64,000 nucleotides of DNA from an uncultured Hyphomicrobiales bacterium (GCA_903878085.1 CAIRGJ010000049.1:1-64000), one strand, 5' to 3'. Shown: positions 33,795 to 42,892, counted from the stretch's first letter. A program made the numbers and translations. Notes: generated from the letters alone by a model not told the origin.

Positions 33795-34817
33795 TTAGTT
33801 GCTGGTCAGAATCTTGACCGCGAGCCGCGGCCGCTTGTTCACGGGCAGCGGCGACGCCTCGGTCTTGACATCGATGGCGCTGCCATCCAGCCGCGCTAGT
33901 TGCCGGGCATAAATCGGCAGGCCCATGGTGTTGACGGTCTCGATCAGGTTTGCCGGGGCGCCATAGGTCACGAAGGTGTCCATGGTGCCGAGCGGAAACG
34001 CGATGCCCTCATTCGTCGGAACCAGCGTCTCAGTCGCGCCAGTCGAGAGCGTGACGGTGGCGTTGTATTCCTCGAACACGATGCCAGCGAACGGGAACCG
34101 CCGACGGGTGTCCTCGCGCAACGGCTGGGCACCGGTTGAGGAGAAGTACTTGTAGGCCTCCTCCACCTTGGAATGGCCGATCAGCTTGTCGAAGAAGCCA
34201 GGGCTCACCAGCGCGAGCACGCCGTTCATGGTCTCACCCTTGAGCTCGGTCTCGATGTCACGCAACACTTGCCGGCACTTGGTCTGGATATTGGTACCGG
34301 CAGTCCCGAGCACGAAGTCGACCGACTGTTGGGCTAAGCCGAACTCGTCGAAATAGTCGTAAAGCTCGACGCCTGAGCCATCCTTGACGACCCCGCGCAG
34401 CGCATTGATCTCCATATATTCTCGGGTCTGCGCGTGTTTGGCCCGCATGCGCGTGATCTTTCGCTCCATGACGGTGGCGAGCGGGTCGGCAGCGTCGGCG
34501 ACGCCGAAGCCGCGCACACCCTGGATATCCTGCGGCGTGATCACGTCATCGTGCGGAATCCAAGGCACGGTGAACGAGCGCGTCGAGCGCGTGTCTCGGT
34601 TGGCGACGGTTGCCGGCCCGCCGAGCGGCACAGTCGGCAAGAGGTTCAGCACGCCTTCGGCCTGCTCGATGATGACGCTGCGCTGGGTGACTCCCTCGAA
34701 GCGGAACAAGCCCATCTCGCCCAACCGCGTATAAATGTTGGGCAGGATGTTGATGGCCGAAGTCATCTCGGCGAGCGTGTATCCGCCCGCGTCGAAGGGA
34801 TTGATCATAGGTGCCAT
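33795..34817 (-). CDS. Phage major capsid protein (lambda gpE family)
   Basis: A 340-aa HK97-fold capsid protein of the lambda E family. It begins MAPMINPFDAGGYTLAEMTS, has the N-arm IEQAEGVLNLLPTVPLGGPA, the conserved RSFTVPWIPHDDVITPQDIQ block, and the C-terminal FPLGTMDTFVTYGAP then RQLARLDGSAIDVKTEASPLP. These are landmarks of the E family. It forms the procapsid shell with the decoration protein encoded upstream. Order S49 protease, decoration, capsid is that of lambda C-D-E. Confidence 0.9.
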   Translation of the reverse strand: MAPMINPFDAGGYTLAEMTSAINILPNIYTRLGEMGLFRFEGVTQRSVIIEQAEGVLNLLPTVPLGGPATVANRDTRSTRSFTVPWIPHDDVITPQDIQGVRGFGVADAADPLATVMERKITRMRAKHAQTREYMEINALRGVVKDGSGVELYDYFDEFGLAQQSVDFVLGTAGTNIQTKCRQVLRDIETELKGETMNGVLALVSPGFFDKLIGHSKVEEAYKYFSSTGAQPLREDTRRRFPFAGIVFEEYNATVTLSTGATETLVPTNEGIAFPLGTMDTFVTYGAPANLIETVNTMGLPIYARQLARLDGSAIDVKTEASPLPVNKRPRLAVKILTSN

Positions 34818-34898
34818 GGGGGTTCCTTAAATGGTTCGGGCCCCGACGGTTAAGTCCGTCGAAGCCCGGTGTGGCGTGTAGGTTGATAAACGGCTCGA

Positions 34899-35288
34899 TC
34901 AGGCAGTGACGCGCGGAACGAGCCCGACATTGGCAAGCTGAGCTTGTTTTGCGGCTGACTTATCCGCGTCGTCGATCGAGTCATCAAAGACGAGGGCCGC
35001 CCTGGACACGATCGTAGGGCCGCGCGCGATCACAAGGCCGGTCTTGTCGGCAGCTGTGGCGTCCACCGCCTCGATCAGCACTGCGACCGCAGTCTCTGCG
35101 CCTTCATCGCCGGTGACTTCGGCGGCCGGCGAAAGCCGGTATTTGCCGGAGGCGGTGATTTGGCCCAGCACAGAGCCTAGCGCGTAGTTCGCGCCTGATT
35201 TGAGCGTCACGGTCTCGCGGCAGTAGTTCGCGTTGAGTTCAAACTTAAGCAGATCGCCGAGCGTCGGCGACATCGTCAGCGTAGTCAT
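34899..35288 (-). CDS. Head decoration protein (lambda gpD family)
   Basis: A 129-aa protein between the protease and capsid genes. The segment YCRETVTLKSGANYALGSVLGQ and the later ETAVAVLIEAVDAT are the conserved beta-tulip core of gpD-type trimers, which cement the expanded capsid at its three-fold positions. Length (about 110-130) and gene order support this. Confidence 0.85.
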   Translation of the reverse strand: MTTLTMSPTLGDLLKFELNANYCRETVTLKSGANYALGSVLGQITASGKYRLSPAAEVTGDEGAETAVAVLIEAVDATAADKTGLVIARGPTIVSRAALVFDDSIDDADKSAAKQAQLANVGLVPRVTA

Positions 35289-35309
35289 ATCTTGTGCTCC
35301 TTCGAGTGA

Positions 35310-35762
35310 TTAGGCGCGCGCCGCCGCGGCGCGTTCCTTGGCACGCCGCACGATCGGGCTGTCGCCTGCGACAGGTGTGGATGGGGCCGCCGCGATAACG
35401 CTGGTCGCCTCGGCGCGCGCGGCAAGCGCATCGAGCACGGTACGGCGGAGCTGATCGGTCGAGATGCCCTTGCCCATGGCATCGACCGCATCGACCGTCA
35501 CGCCAAGCCGGGCAGCCTGAGCTGCGAGTGCAGCGATGTCGGCATATTCCGCGCGCAGCTTGTTCGCCACGCCAGGGTCAGTCACAGGTTCAGCCGCGAG
35601 CTCCGGCGCCTGGATGGGTGCGGGTCGCTGGATGGGTGGAGGGGCCTGGATGGGTGGAGGAGCCGGTTCGGAATGCGACGCCTGTGGTGTCAACTCCAAC
35701 GCGAGCGATCGTTGCGGCTCGCTTGCGTCCTGCTCAATCCGTTCGGTCTTGTTCGTCGCCAT
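35310..35762 (-). CDS. Nested scaffolding protein (lambda Nu3-like internal start)
   Basis: In frame inside the S49 protease gene. ATG 35762 (MATNKTERIEQDASEPQRS) is preceded by GAGGAG at 7 bases, an ideal ribosome site not expected by chance at this exact domain boundary. The product would be 150 aa: polar, proline-rich centre, then two helical segments (LRAEYADIAALAAQAARLG and RRTVLDALAARAEATSV). Lambda makes its Nu3 scaffold in this way from the 3' part of gene C. Expression is inferred. Confidence 0.65.
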   Translation of the reverse strand: MATNKTERIEQDASEPQRSLALELTPQASHSEPAPPPIQAPPPIQRPAPIQAPELAAEPVTDPGVANKLRAEYADIAALAAQAARLGVTVDAVDAMGKGISTDQLRRTVLDALAARAEATSVIAAAPSTPVAGDSPIVRRAKERAAAARA

Positions 35763-36650
35763 GGACGTGCTCCTCTTCGGTATCGGGTTGATAATGATGC
35801 GCGCAGGCAACGCTGCCTGGTCGAGCTCGGCGGCCATGTCGGCAATCGCGAGATCGAGCGTCCCCACGCGATCGGCAAGACCAGCGCGGACCGCAAGCTC
35901 GCCGCGATAGACGGCGGCGTTGGTTCCGCGCACGGCCTCGTTGGTCAGACCGCGGTTGCCAGCCACGAGCCCGCACAGTTGCGCGTAGAGATGATCAACG
36001 TCGGCCTGGATCGTGGCGCGGGCCCGCGCGGACAGCGGCTCGTGGCCATTGCCATCGACCTTGCTTTCTCCTGCGAACACGAATGTCCAAGCCAGACCTG
36101 CTTTTGCATCGGCAGCACTCTCATCGACATGAACCGCGACCACGCCGACGGATCCGACCTCGCCGGTCCGCGTTACGTAAAGCCGGTCACCAGTGCTCGC
36201 GAGCGCATAGGCCGCCGATAGCGCGCCTTCGTTCGCAACTGCCCACAACGGCTTGTTGGTCACGGCCTTGATCGCGCTTACCCGCTCGACCAGGTCAAAC
36301 AGACCGCCGACTTCGCCGCCGGGCGAATCGATGTCGAGAATGACGCCGCGCACTGAAGGATCGGCCATGGCGGACGCAATGGCGTCGCCAATCTCGCCGT
36401 ACGACAGAAGGCCACTCGCGGCATCGAGATAACCCGAACGGCTCACCAGCGTGCCGACCACCGACACCACCGCGATTCCTTCGCCGGTGATCGAGGTCTG
36501 CGGTACGGAATCGGTTCCCGTATCGGCCGTTTGCAATGGCATCCCGGCAAACCGCGGCGCCATCACGCCAAGGATCACTTCAAGTTTCCCGCGTGCGATC
36601 ATCAGCGGCGTCCCGAATACACGGGAGGCCACGTGGGGCAGGTCAGTCAT
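35310..36650 (-). CDS. Phage capsid maturation protease, S49 family (lambda gpC-like)
   Basis: A 446-aa protein with an N-terminal SppA/ClpP-like protease domain (residues 1-290). VILDIDSPGGEVGG forms the oxyanion loop, the nucleophile is Ser145 in EGALSAAYALAS, and the general base is Lys197 in GESKVDGNGH, a spacing of 52 that suits the Ser-Lys dyad. Residues 297-446 form a charged, Pro/Gln/Ala-rich scaffold-like tail (PAPPPIQAPPPIQRPAPIQ). As in lambda C/Nu3, an internal start generates the tail alone. Located between the portal and decoration genes. Confidence 0.9.
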   Translation of the reverse strand: MTDLPHVASRVFGTPLMIARGKLEVILGVMAPRFAGMPLQTADTGTDSVPQTSITGEGIAVVSVVGTLVSRSGYLDAASGLLSYGEIGDAIASAMADPSVRGVILDIDSPGGEVGGLFDLVERVSAIKAVTNKPLWAVANEGALSAAYALASTGDRLYVTRTGEVGSVGVVAVHVDESAADAKAGLAWTFVFAGESKVDGNGHEPLSARARATIQADVDHLYAQLCGLVAGNRGLTNEAVRGTNAAVYRGELAVRAGLADRVGTLDLAIADMAAELDQAALPARIIINPIPKRSTSMATNKTERIEQDASEPQRSLALELTPQASHSEPAPPPIQAPPPIQRPAPIQAPELAAEPVTDPGVANKLRAEYADIAALAAQAARLGVTVDAVDAMGKGISTDQLRRTVLDALAARAEATSVIAAAPSTPVAGDSPIVRRAKERAAAARA

Positions 36651-36676
36651 TTATGGCGTACCGCTATCGATCAGGT

Positions 36677-38146
36677 TCAGGCAGCAGTGGCGTCAGCCGT
36701 TGCGCCAGGATCGCTTGGCATTTGCGCAGCATTTCCGGGCACGGCCGACCCGAAGGTCAGGCCGAGCGATTTCTCGCGCGCATTGTCGGCCGCAATCTCA
36801 GCGTCGACCTGTTCCGCGTCATAACCGCGCTCGGCCAGCGCCTGAGAGCGGCTCTTGAGGCCGGCGTCGATTTGCTCAATCTCGGCGCGAGCATCCTTCA
36901 TGGGGTCCACCCAGTCCCACTTCGGCGGCAACCAACCGCAGGAAAGATACTCACGCCGGCGCCGGTCATAGTCCGGAAGATCGAGCGCGCCTGCCATAAC
37001 TGCAGTGTCCATCCAGCGCGCCCAGACCTGGCGGCACAGTTGCCAGACCATCACGGCATGCTGGTAGGCCTCGATGCGGCGGCGGAACTCCAGCAGCGCC
37101 AGCCGGGAGTTCGAATAATTGGCCTTGAGCATGTCGTTCGATAGATACGCGTACGGCACACCGAGTGCGGCCGACACTTGTAGCAACGTCCTGTATTGGA
37201 ACGGTTCGTAAGTCTGCCCTGAATCCGCAGGCGCCGAGGTCTGCACCTCTTCACCGGGCTCCAGCATGGTGATCTGGCCCGGCTGCAGGTCGAGTGTGCG
37301 CTCGTCGTTCTCGTCGCGACCCTCCGCCGCATCGAGCGGCTCGGCTGGCGCCGGCGTCGTGATAAAGAGCGCGTGCATCGCCGCGACCTTCTTCCGGTCG
37401 AGCTCGGCATCGTCATACTGGTCAAGCAAGAACAGCTTCACGATGCCAGCGGCAAAGCGCGAGATCCCGCGCAGCTGGCCGGCATCGATCGGATCGATGA
37501 TGTGCACGATCTCGGACGCCGGGATGCGCACGATCTCACCGGCAAGACCAGGGTCGGTCATGTCGCCCGGGTGCCGGCGCAGGAAGTGATAGGCGACACG
37601 CCGCCCGATCGCATCGAATTCGATGCCCTGCCGGATGACGTTACCGCTAGGCGAGATTTCGTTACGGTTTAACGGCAGCATCTCCGAGGGCAACATCTGC
37701 AGCTGCAGCGGAACCGTGAGCCCATCCTGCGGCCGGCGCGGGCGAAACCGGAAGAACACCTCGCCAGCGATAAACACCTCGCGCGCGGCGCGGCGTTGCA
37801 GGCCGTAGAAGTCCGTAAACCCCTCTGCGTCGGCCTCGTCGGTCCAGTCCAGCCAGAGCTTTTGCACCCGCCCTTTCAGCTCGGTCTCCGCGATCAAGGA
37901 TGACGGCTTGATACCGGCGCCAACCACGTTGCCGGCCCAGCTCTCGATGGCGTTGGCGGCATAGCCGTTGTTGCGCACGAGCCAGCGAGCGCGAGCCGTG
38001 ATATCGGGACCGGCCGCCGCGATCAACGTATTGAGGTGCGCGCGGCTTGGCTGGAAGCCTCTCAGTCGCCTGTTTGCAAGTCCGGCCTCGAATCCGCCGA
38101 TGAACGCTCCGACCCGGCGTCGGAACTGCGTCAGCGACGCGAGCAT
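36677..38146 (-). CDS. Phage portal protein (lambda gpB family)
   Basis: A 489-aa lambda-type portal subunit. The N-terminus includes ANRRLRGFQPSRAHLNTLI and RARWLVRNNGYAANAIESWA, the family start; FRFRPRRPQDGLTVPLQLQ and ISRFAAGIVKLFLLDQYDDAE lie in the wing and stem region, and QTYEPFQYRTLLQVSAALGV in the clip. Twelve copies form the DNA entry channel at a capsid vertex. It directly abuts the gpW-like gene stop, with the protease gene 26 bp downstream. Confidence 0.92.
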   Translation of the reverse strand: MLASLTQFRRRVGAFIGGFEAGLANRRLRGFQPSRAHLNTLIAAAGPDITARARWLVRNNGYAANAIESWAGNVVGAGIKPSSLIAETELKGRVQKLWLDWTDEADAEGFTDFYGLQRRAAREVFIAGEVFFRFRPRRPQDGLTVPLQLQMLPSEMLPLNRNEISPSGNVIRQGIEFDAIGRRVAYHFLRRHPGDMTDPGLAGEIVRIPASEIVHIIDPIDAGQLRGISRFAAGIVKLFLLDQYDDAELDRKKVAAMHALFITTPAPAEPLDAAEGRDENDERTLDLQPGQITMLEPGEEVQTSAPADSGQTYEPFQYRTLLQVSAALGVPYAYLSNDMLKANYSNSRLALLEFRRRIEAYQHAVMVWQLCRQVWARWMDTAVMAGALDLPDYDRRRREYLSCGWLPPKWDWVDPMKDARAEIEQIDAGLKSRSQALAERGYDAEQVDAEIAADNAREKSLGLTFGSAVPGNAAQMPSDPGATADATAA

Positions 38147-38359
38147 TTAAAGTCCCTTTGAAGCAGAGGTCAGGATCCGGCGACGACGGCCGTCACTGCC
38201 GGCGAGTGCCATGCGGCGCTCTACATCCGTGATCGCGGCGGCCATCTCGGTATCTGTGGCATAGACCACGCGCCGGCCATCGATCTCGACCGTGCGCACA
38301 CCGCGCAAGCGCGCAGCCAGCAGCACATCGCGCTGCGCGGTCATCTCATCGAGGGTCAT
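38147..38359 (-). CDS. gpW-like head-tail joining protein
   Basis: A 70-aa protein, MTLDEMTAQRDVLLAARLRG, then VRTVEIDGRRVVYATDTEMAAAI and a basic C-terminus. Size, alpha-beta-beta-alpha pattern and position before the portal gene match lambda gpW, which plugs the head before tail joining. Confidence 0.85.
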   Translation of the reverse strand: MTLDEMTAQRDVLLAARLRGVRTVEIDGRRVVYATDTEMAAAITDVERRMALAGSDGRRRRILTSASKGL

Positions 38360-38523
38360 TGTCGGGATGGCTCTTTCAGCTCAGGTCAGGGCGCAGTCCT
38401 TCACCCAGCAGGTTCTTGAATTCATGGCCGGTTACTGGGGTACAGCGGCGGCATAGAGCAATATGGAGTTGGACGGATCGGTACTGAATGACCCATACCG
38501 GAAACGATGCGCCACCAGGCTGA

Positions 38524-39063
38524 TCAAACTTGCGCCGTGTTATCCGGAGGGTTGGCCAGCACGACCGACGTTTCGATCTGTCGATCCGGGATATTCCAAT
38601 AGGTCTTGAGAAGCATGGATTTTCGCCCAGGTGAAACCAACTCGAAACCGTGGCGCTCATAGAACCGAATTGCCCACTCTGCAGCGCCCCACGTGCCGAC
38701 CAGCATAGGCCGCATGCTCAAGGACCGCAGATGCCGCAGCAGCGCGCCGCCAATGCCATGCCCTTGATGGACTGGCAGAACGTAAGCATGTCGGATGAGA
38801 TCGACGTCCTGAACCGACTGGATGCCCATTACACCGACGAGCTCGCCATTCGCCGTGTGGCCCCAGAACTTCACTCCAGCGGCTATCTCGCTATTTAGCT
38901 CATCCAACGGCATGTATGGCACGTGCCAACGATCGGCCGGGATTATCCCCCGATAAGCTTCAGCTGCAGCGTTGACAATCGCCAGCATGACGCCGCAATC
39001 ATCATTGCGGCATTGGCGAATGCTGCTCACGGCCCGGCCCTGGCTTTGGTCTTCGCCCATCAT
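38524..39063 (-). CDS. GNAT-family N-acetyltransferase (probable cargo gene)
   Basis: A 179-aa GCN5-related acetyltransferase. The acetyl-CoA loop is VHQGHGIGGALLRHL; upstream is the strand VMGIQSVQDVDLIRHAYVL, downstream AIRFYERHGFELVS. It sits between terL and the gpW-like gene, a place with no gene in lambda, with 138-164 bp gaps on both sides that are less GC-rich than the head genes. It is therefore probably a cargo (moron) gene with its own promoter. Substrate unknown. Confidence 0.85.
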   Translation of the reverse strand: MMGEDQSQGRAVSSIRQCRNDDCGVMLAIVNAAAEAYRGIIPADRWHVPYMPLDELNSEIAAGVKFWGHTANGELVGVMGIQSVQDVDLIRHAYVLPVHQGHGIGGALLRHLRSLSMRPMLVGTWGAAEWAIRFYERHGFELVSPGRKSMLLKTYWNIPDRQIETSVVLANPPDNTAQV

Positions 39064-39201
39064 CGCGCACCTCCGCCAGCAAGAACTCTAGCATAGATGT
39101 CTCTGATTTTGTGCAATGGCACATGGCGACATATAGCGGCGCACACGAACGCTCGAAATTTCTGTCCGCTCTTGGAGCAACAGCGGAAGTGACGAGCGTC
39201 A

Positions 39202-41172
39202 TCAACTCATGTAGCTCGACCGGAACACGCGCCGGCTCCGTTGCTCCGGTCGTCGTCGGAGAACGCCAGCGATGCTAGCGGACGGCGCATCTGGCTTTTC
39301 CACTTTTTCATGTTCAAGAAGTTCTGGTGCCCCGACCTGTTGCTCGAGATTGCGCCACATTGCCTCGGTCCACCGATCGGCCCCTGCGATCCAGGCCGCG
39401 GCACGAGCATAGACACGGCAGTCGAGCGCCTCGTTGCGTTCGCGCAGTTTCTGCCATTCGAGCCGATTGAAGCCGCGTTTGGTCTTGACCGTGACCAGCT
39501 GCTCGCCGACCAGCTGCTTGAACCATTCGGCATCACTGCCGCGCGGTAAGTGCACGTAGCCCGCGGGGAATTTTGCCCCCGCGGCGATTTCCTCGTCGGT
39601 CGGCGCCGACAGACGGAGATAGCGATAGGTCTCGCTCTTGAAGGTCGCAACCGCGATCGTCCACAGCCGTGCGCCACGGCGGAGCTTCTTGCCACCCTCG
39701 GTAACGTCGACATGCGTCGGGCCCGCGACGGGTGCCGCTCGGTTGAAACCGTCGACGCCCTTGATCGGCGCGACCTGCGCGTGACCCGCACGGCGGGCCC
39801 ATGCGTACACGGCGGGCGACTCGTAGCCGGTATCGATCGCGAGCTTGGCGAGACCGAGCTGGGCGCCATTGGCGTGCGGCCATGTTTGGCTCAGAAGTTG
39901 GCCGAGCTTAGTCCACGTCTCGGCATGCTCGGGTCCGCCGTCTATAATGATGTGGTCGACCAGCCAGCTTTCGAGCCCCCGCCCCCAGGCCCAGACATCG
40001 ACCTCGATGCGATCCTTCTGCACGTCGGCGCCGGCGGTCAGGAACAGACCACCCGACGGCACTGTGCCGATTTGCCACTGCTCACGGCGCTCATAGAGCC
40101 GCTGCCAGTCCGGCGCCTCGCCGCTCTCAACCCACGTCAGGCCCAGCACGCCGTTCTTGAAGCTGCGTTTGGCCTCGTCGGTGGCCTGCGCCGCCTCCCA
40201 CATCCGGGCGATGTCCGACCAGGACAGCCAGCCAACCGGTGAATAGAGCGCCGAGAGATGGAAGCCGATGGTGCCGGGATCGGCACCATCGGTGGTGGCG
40301 CGCCACTCGCCGGCTTTGAGCAGCGCGGTCTTGTGATGCTCTTCGATAATGCCACCGCAATCGACGCACTCGTAATGGGCGGTCTCGGGTTTGCCCTTAT
40401 CCCAGCGCAGCCGCTCGAATTCGAGCCACTGCATGTGTGCGCAATGCGGGCACGGTACGAAGTAGCGGCGCTGGTCCGAGGTCTCGTATTCCCGCTCGAT
40501 CCGGGAGATGCCATGGATCGTCGGGGTCGACCCAAGCAGCACCTTCGACCGCCACGAGAATGTGCGAGTTCTAGCCTCGGCGAGTGCGACCGGATCGCCC
40601 TCCTCGTCAGCCGAGGGCGGATAGGCATCGACCTCGTCCAGAAACAGATAGCGCGCCGGCATCGAGCGCAATCCCACTGCGCTGTTTGCGCCGGTGATGA
40701 TGAGCAGCCCTGCCGGGAACTCCTTTGAGAGCACAGTATTGCCGGCGTCGCGGGCGCGGGACGGTTTGACCCGCTCCCGCAACGCAGGGCTCTCGGCAAT
40801 CAGCGGCTCGATACGTTGCCGTGAAAACCGTTTCGCCAACTCCACCGTTGGCTGCACCGCTAGCATCGGCCCTGGCGCATGATGGATGACGTAGCCAATC
40901 CAACAGTTGCCACTCTCAGTGAAGCCGACCTGCGCGGACTTCATCACTACGATGCGGCGCGCCGGATGGCTGGGCGACAGCGCATCCATAATCGCCCGCA
41001 TGTAGGGCGTGCGGTCGGTGCGGTAGCGCCCCGGCTCTGCCGACGCGCGCGGGCTGAGATAACGATGCGTATCGGCCCATTCCGAAACAGTGAGCCGCGG
41101 ATCGGGCCGCAACCCATCCCGCCAGACCTGGCCGAGTTCGTCCGCGCCCTCGAAGCTGAGTTGATCGTCCAA
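39202..41172 (-). CDS. Phage terminase large subunit (GpA family)
   Basis: A 656-aa packaging motor and nuclease of the lambda GpA type. VVMKSAQVGFTESGNCWIGY is the Walker-A-like adenosine/P-loop region; ARYLFLDEVDAYPPSADEEGDP holds Walker B; a CPHC ... CVDCGG zinc knuckle follows at about 235-270. The nuclease domain begins around SGGLFLTAGADVQKDRIEVD with the metal Asp, and AKLAIDTGYES follows. It packages DNA through the portal. It starts 6 bp after the terS stop. Confidence 0.93.
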   Translation of the reverse strand: MDDQLSFEGADELGQVWRDGLRPDPRLTVSEWADTHRYLSPRASAEPGRYRTDRTPYMRAIMDALSPSHPARRIVVMKSAQVGFTESGNCWIGYVIHHAPGPMLAVQPTVELAKRFSRQRIEPLIAESPALRERVKPSRARDAGNTVLSKEFPAGLLIITGANSAVGLRSMPARYLFLDEVDAYPPSADEEGDPVALAEARTRTFSWRSKVLLGSTPTIHGISRIEREYETSDQRRYFVPCPHCAHMQWLEFERLRWDKGKPETAHYECVDCGGIIEEHHKTALLKAGEWRATTDGADPGTIGFHLSALYSPVGWLSWSDIARMWEAAQATDEAKRSFKNGVLGLTWVESGEAPDWQRLYERREQWQIGTVPSGGLFLTAGADVQKDRIEVDVWAWGRGLESWLVDHIIIDGGPEHAETWTKLGQLLSQTWPHANGAQLGLAKLAIDTGYESPAVYAWARRAGHAQVAPIKGVDGFNRAAPVAGPTHVDVTEGGKKLRRGARLWTIAVATFKSETYRYLRLSAPTDEEIAAGAKFPAGYVHLPRGSDAEWFKQLVGEQLVTVKTKRGFNRLEWQKLRERNEALDCRVYARAAAWIAGADRWTEAMWRNLEQQVGAPELLEHEKVEKPDAPSASIAGVLRRRPEQRSRRVFRSSYMS

Positions 41173-41178
41173 CTTGTG

Positions 41179-41730
41179 TCATCGAAATTCTGGGCGGACC
41201 TCAGCGAGCTCAGAAAGCTGCGCCCGAACATGGGTCTCCAGGATCTTTTGCATCGGATGCGCCTCGACGCCGAGTTCGGCCGCCATCAGTGCCGCGACCC
41301 GCGCCGGCCAATTGATCCAGGCATCGCGCTCCTCACGCGCCAGCCGGAACACAAGTGCAGTCGCGCGTGCACGATCTATCAACTCGCCTTTGCGCTCCTG
41401 CAGTCGTAGGCGGGCGAGGTGCGCCTTTGCAATCTCATGCGCGGTGCGGGCCTGGACGAACGTGACGTTGCCACTGGCCGGGAGACCTTGTTCCTTCAAC
41501 GTCTCGCGCACGGAACCGACAGCCGAGTCCGCAACTGGTCGAAGTTTCTCAGCAACCAGCTTGCGACGGGCCGGATCGCTCGAGCGCTCCCAGGACGCAT
41601 CGGCCTTGGCCGCATCAACGCTGCCGTCTGGTTCCAAAACTACGCGGCCATGCTTGACGGCGCGCAGAACCGCGACGTGGCTTACGCCACGCTGCCGCGC
41701 ATAGGCCCGAATTGATAATCCCACGATCAT
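41179..41730 (-). CDS. Terminase small subunit (Nu1-like)
   Basis: A 183-aa DNA-recognition subunit. Its N-terminal winged HTH begins GLSIRAYARQRGVSHVAVLRAVKHGRVVLE and is followed by an Asp/Ala-rich linker and a helical region with QARTAHEIAKAHLARLRLQER, then HPMQKILETHVRAQLSELA at the C-terminus for the large subunit. Order terS-terL and length fit the lambda Nu1 / phage DNA-packaging group. Confidence 0.8.
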   Translation of the reverse strand: MIVGLSIRAYARQRGVSHVAVLRAVKHGRVVLEPDGSVDAAKADASWERSSDPARRKLVAEKLRPVADSAVGSVRETLKEQGLPASGNVTFVQARTAHEIAKAHLARLRLQERKGELIDRARATALVFRLAREERDAWINWPARVAALMAAELGVEAHPMQKILETHVRAQLSELAEVRPEFR

Positions 41731-41823
41731 TCTCGCGCGAACTGAGCAATCAAATTGCTCGTAATCAACTTGGCTATCGCTGTAATCGAAGCATTCATGC
41801 GGTCACCCACGCAGGAGACCGCC

Positions 41824-42042
41824 ATGCGCCGCAACGACAAACAAACCGCCCTCGACGCCTTTATGGCTCGTAAGTCCGAGATTGACACGATGCTCGATCG
41901 CCTCAAGGCACTGAGTAACGAGCACTTCGGCTACGGCCCCGACGACATCAACTGGGGTCACGTCGGCACGCTTGCCCACTACGCCGAGCTGCTCAAGCGC
42001 ATTACCGACGCGGCCTTCAAGGAAGGCGAGCACGCTGCATAG
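41824..42042 (+). CDS. Small hypothetical protein next to DUF3489 gene
   Basis: A 72-aa protein (MRRNDKQTALDAFMARKSEI, then LKALSNEHFGYGPDDINWGH) that is mostly helical. ATG 41824 has CAGGAGA upstream. It is opposite in direction to the flanking head genes and forms a pair with the following DUF3489 gene; such pairs are common in rhizobial prophages. Function unknown. Confidence 0.65.
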   Translation: MRRNDKQTALDAFMARKSEIDTMLDRLKALSNEHFGYGPDDINWGHVGTLAHYAELLKRITDAAFKEGEHAA

Positions 42043-42145
42043 CCTGCCGCGCTCCAGCCTCGCCCCGCACGATCATGGCAGGCGGGGCTTGGGCTGGTAG
42101 CAGGGTCGCGATGGTCGTGGGCCCCACTGCTGATGGAGCAAGATC

Positions 42146-42718
42146 ATGTCACGCTTGTCCGATTCCCAACTCGTCGTTCTTACCGCCGCCTGCCAGCGAT
42201 CCGAGGCTTGCGTGTTTCCAGTCACCGCCAAGCTCAAGGGCAATGCCGCCGGCAATGTGCTCAAGAGCCTGCTGAAGAAGAACTTGATCAAGGAGGTCCG
42301 CGCCAAGCGCGACGACACCGTCTGGCGTCACGACGAACAGCACGGCCGCATGACGCTCGTTGCCACCAAGGCCGCATTCGCCGCGCTCGGCATCGACCCG
42401 CGCGACGAGGCGGAAGATGCTGAGACCAAGGCGGCAGATGAGGCGCCAGCCAACGTCGAGGCCGAACCGAATACGCGCCCGAAGACACCCAAATCCACGG
42501 AACCGAAAGCGCCCCGCAAGGACAGCAAGCAGGCACAACTCATCGCGATGCTGCGTCGAGCCAAGGGCGCCTCCATCGACGAGGTCGTCAAAGCCCTGGA
42601 ATGGCAGCCGCACACGGTTCGAGGTGCCATCGCAGGCGCCCTGAAGAAGAAGCTTGGGCTCGACGTCACATCTGAAAAAGATGAGAAACGCGGGCGTATC
42701 TATCGAATTGCAGAATAA
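42146..42718 (+). CDS. DUF3489 protein with two winged-helix-like regions
   Basis: A 190-aa protein. Residues 1-85 (SRLSDSQLVVLTAACQR; VLKSLLKKNLIKEVRAKRDD) look like an HTH domain, a Glu/Pro/Lys-rich linker follows, and 125-190 is the DUF3489 domain (KQAQLIAMLRRAKGASIDEV, TVRGAIAGALKKKLG), also HTH-like. Phage or integrative-element DNA-binding protein of unknown role. A terminator lies 139 bases after the stop. Confidence 0.75.
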   Translation: MSRLSDSQLVVLTAACQRSEACVFPVTAKLKGNAAGNVLKSLLKKNLIKEVRAKRDDTVWRHDEQHGRMTLVATKAAFAALGIDPRDEAEDAETKAADEAPANVEAEPNTRPKTPKSTEPKAPRKDSKQAQLIAMLRRAKGASIDEVVKALEWQPHTVRGAIAGALKKKLGLDVTSEKDEKRGRIYRIAE

Positions 42719-42856
42719 CGCCAGTAGGTTCACGCAAGTGTGAAGCAGGTGCGCGCATTTGGCTACCTTGCCCGAGAGCCAAGGTTGATTATCTTAACGC
42801 ATAAGCTGGACAGCCCCTCAGTCCCCCCTGAAATTGTCCGGCAACAGTAGTGAGAA

Positions 42857-42892
42857 ATGGTCCCCGGTGCGTATTTGCCGGGGGCCATTTTT
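42857..42892 (+). terminator. Terminator after the DUF3489 gene
   Basis: ATGGTCCCCGG (42857-42867) pairs with CCGGGGGCCAT (42878-42888), with one G-T pair and a 10-base loop, followed by five T. Confidence 0.85.
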
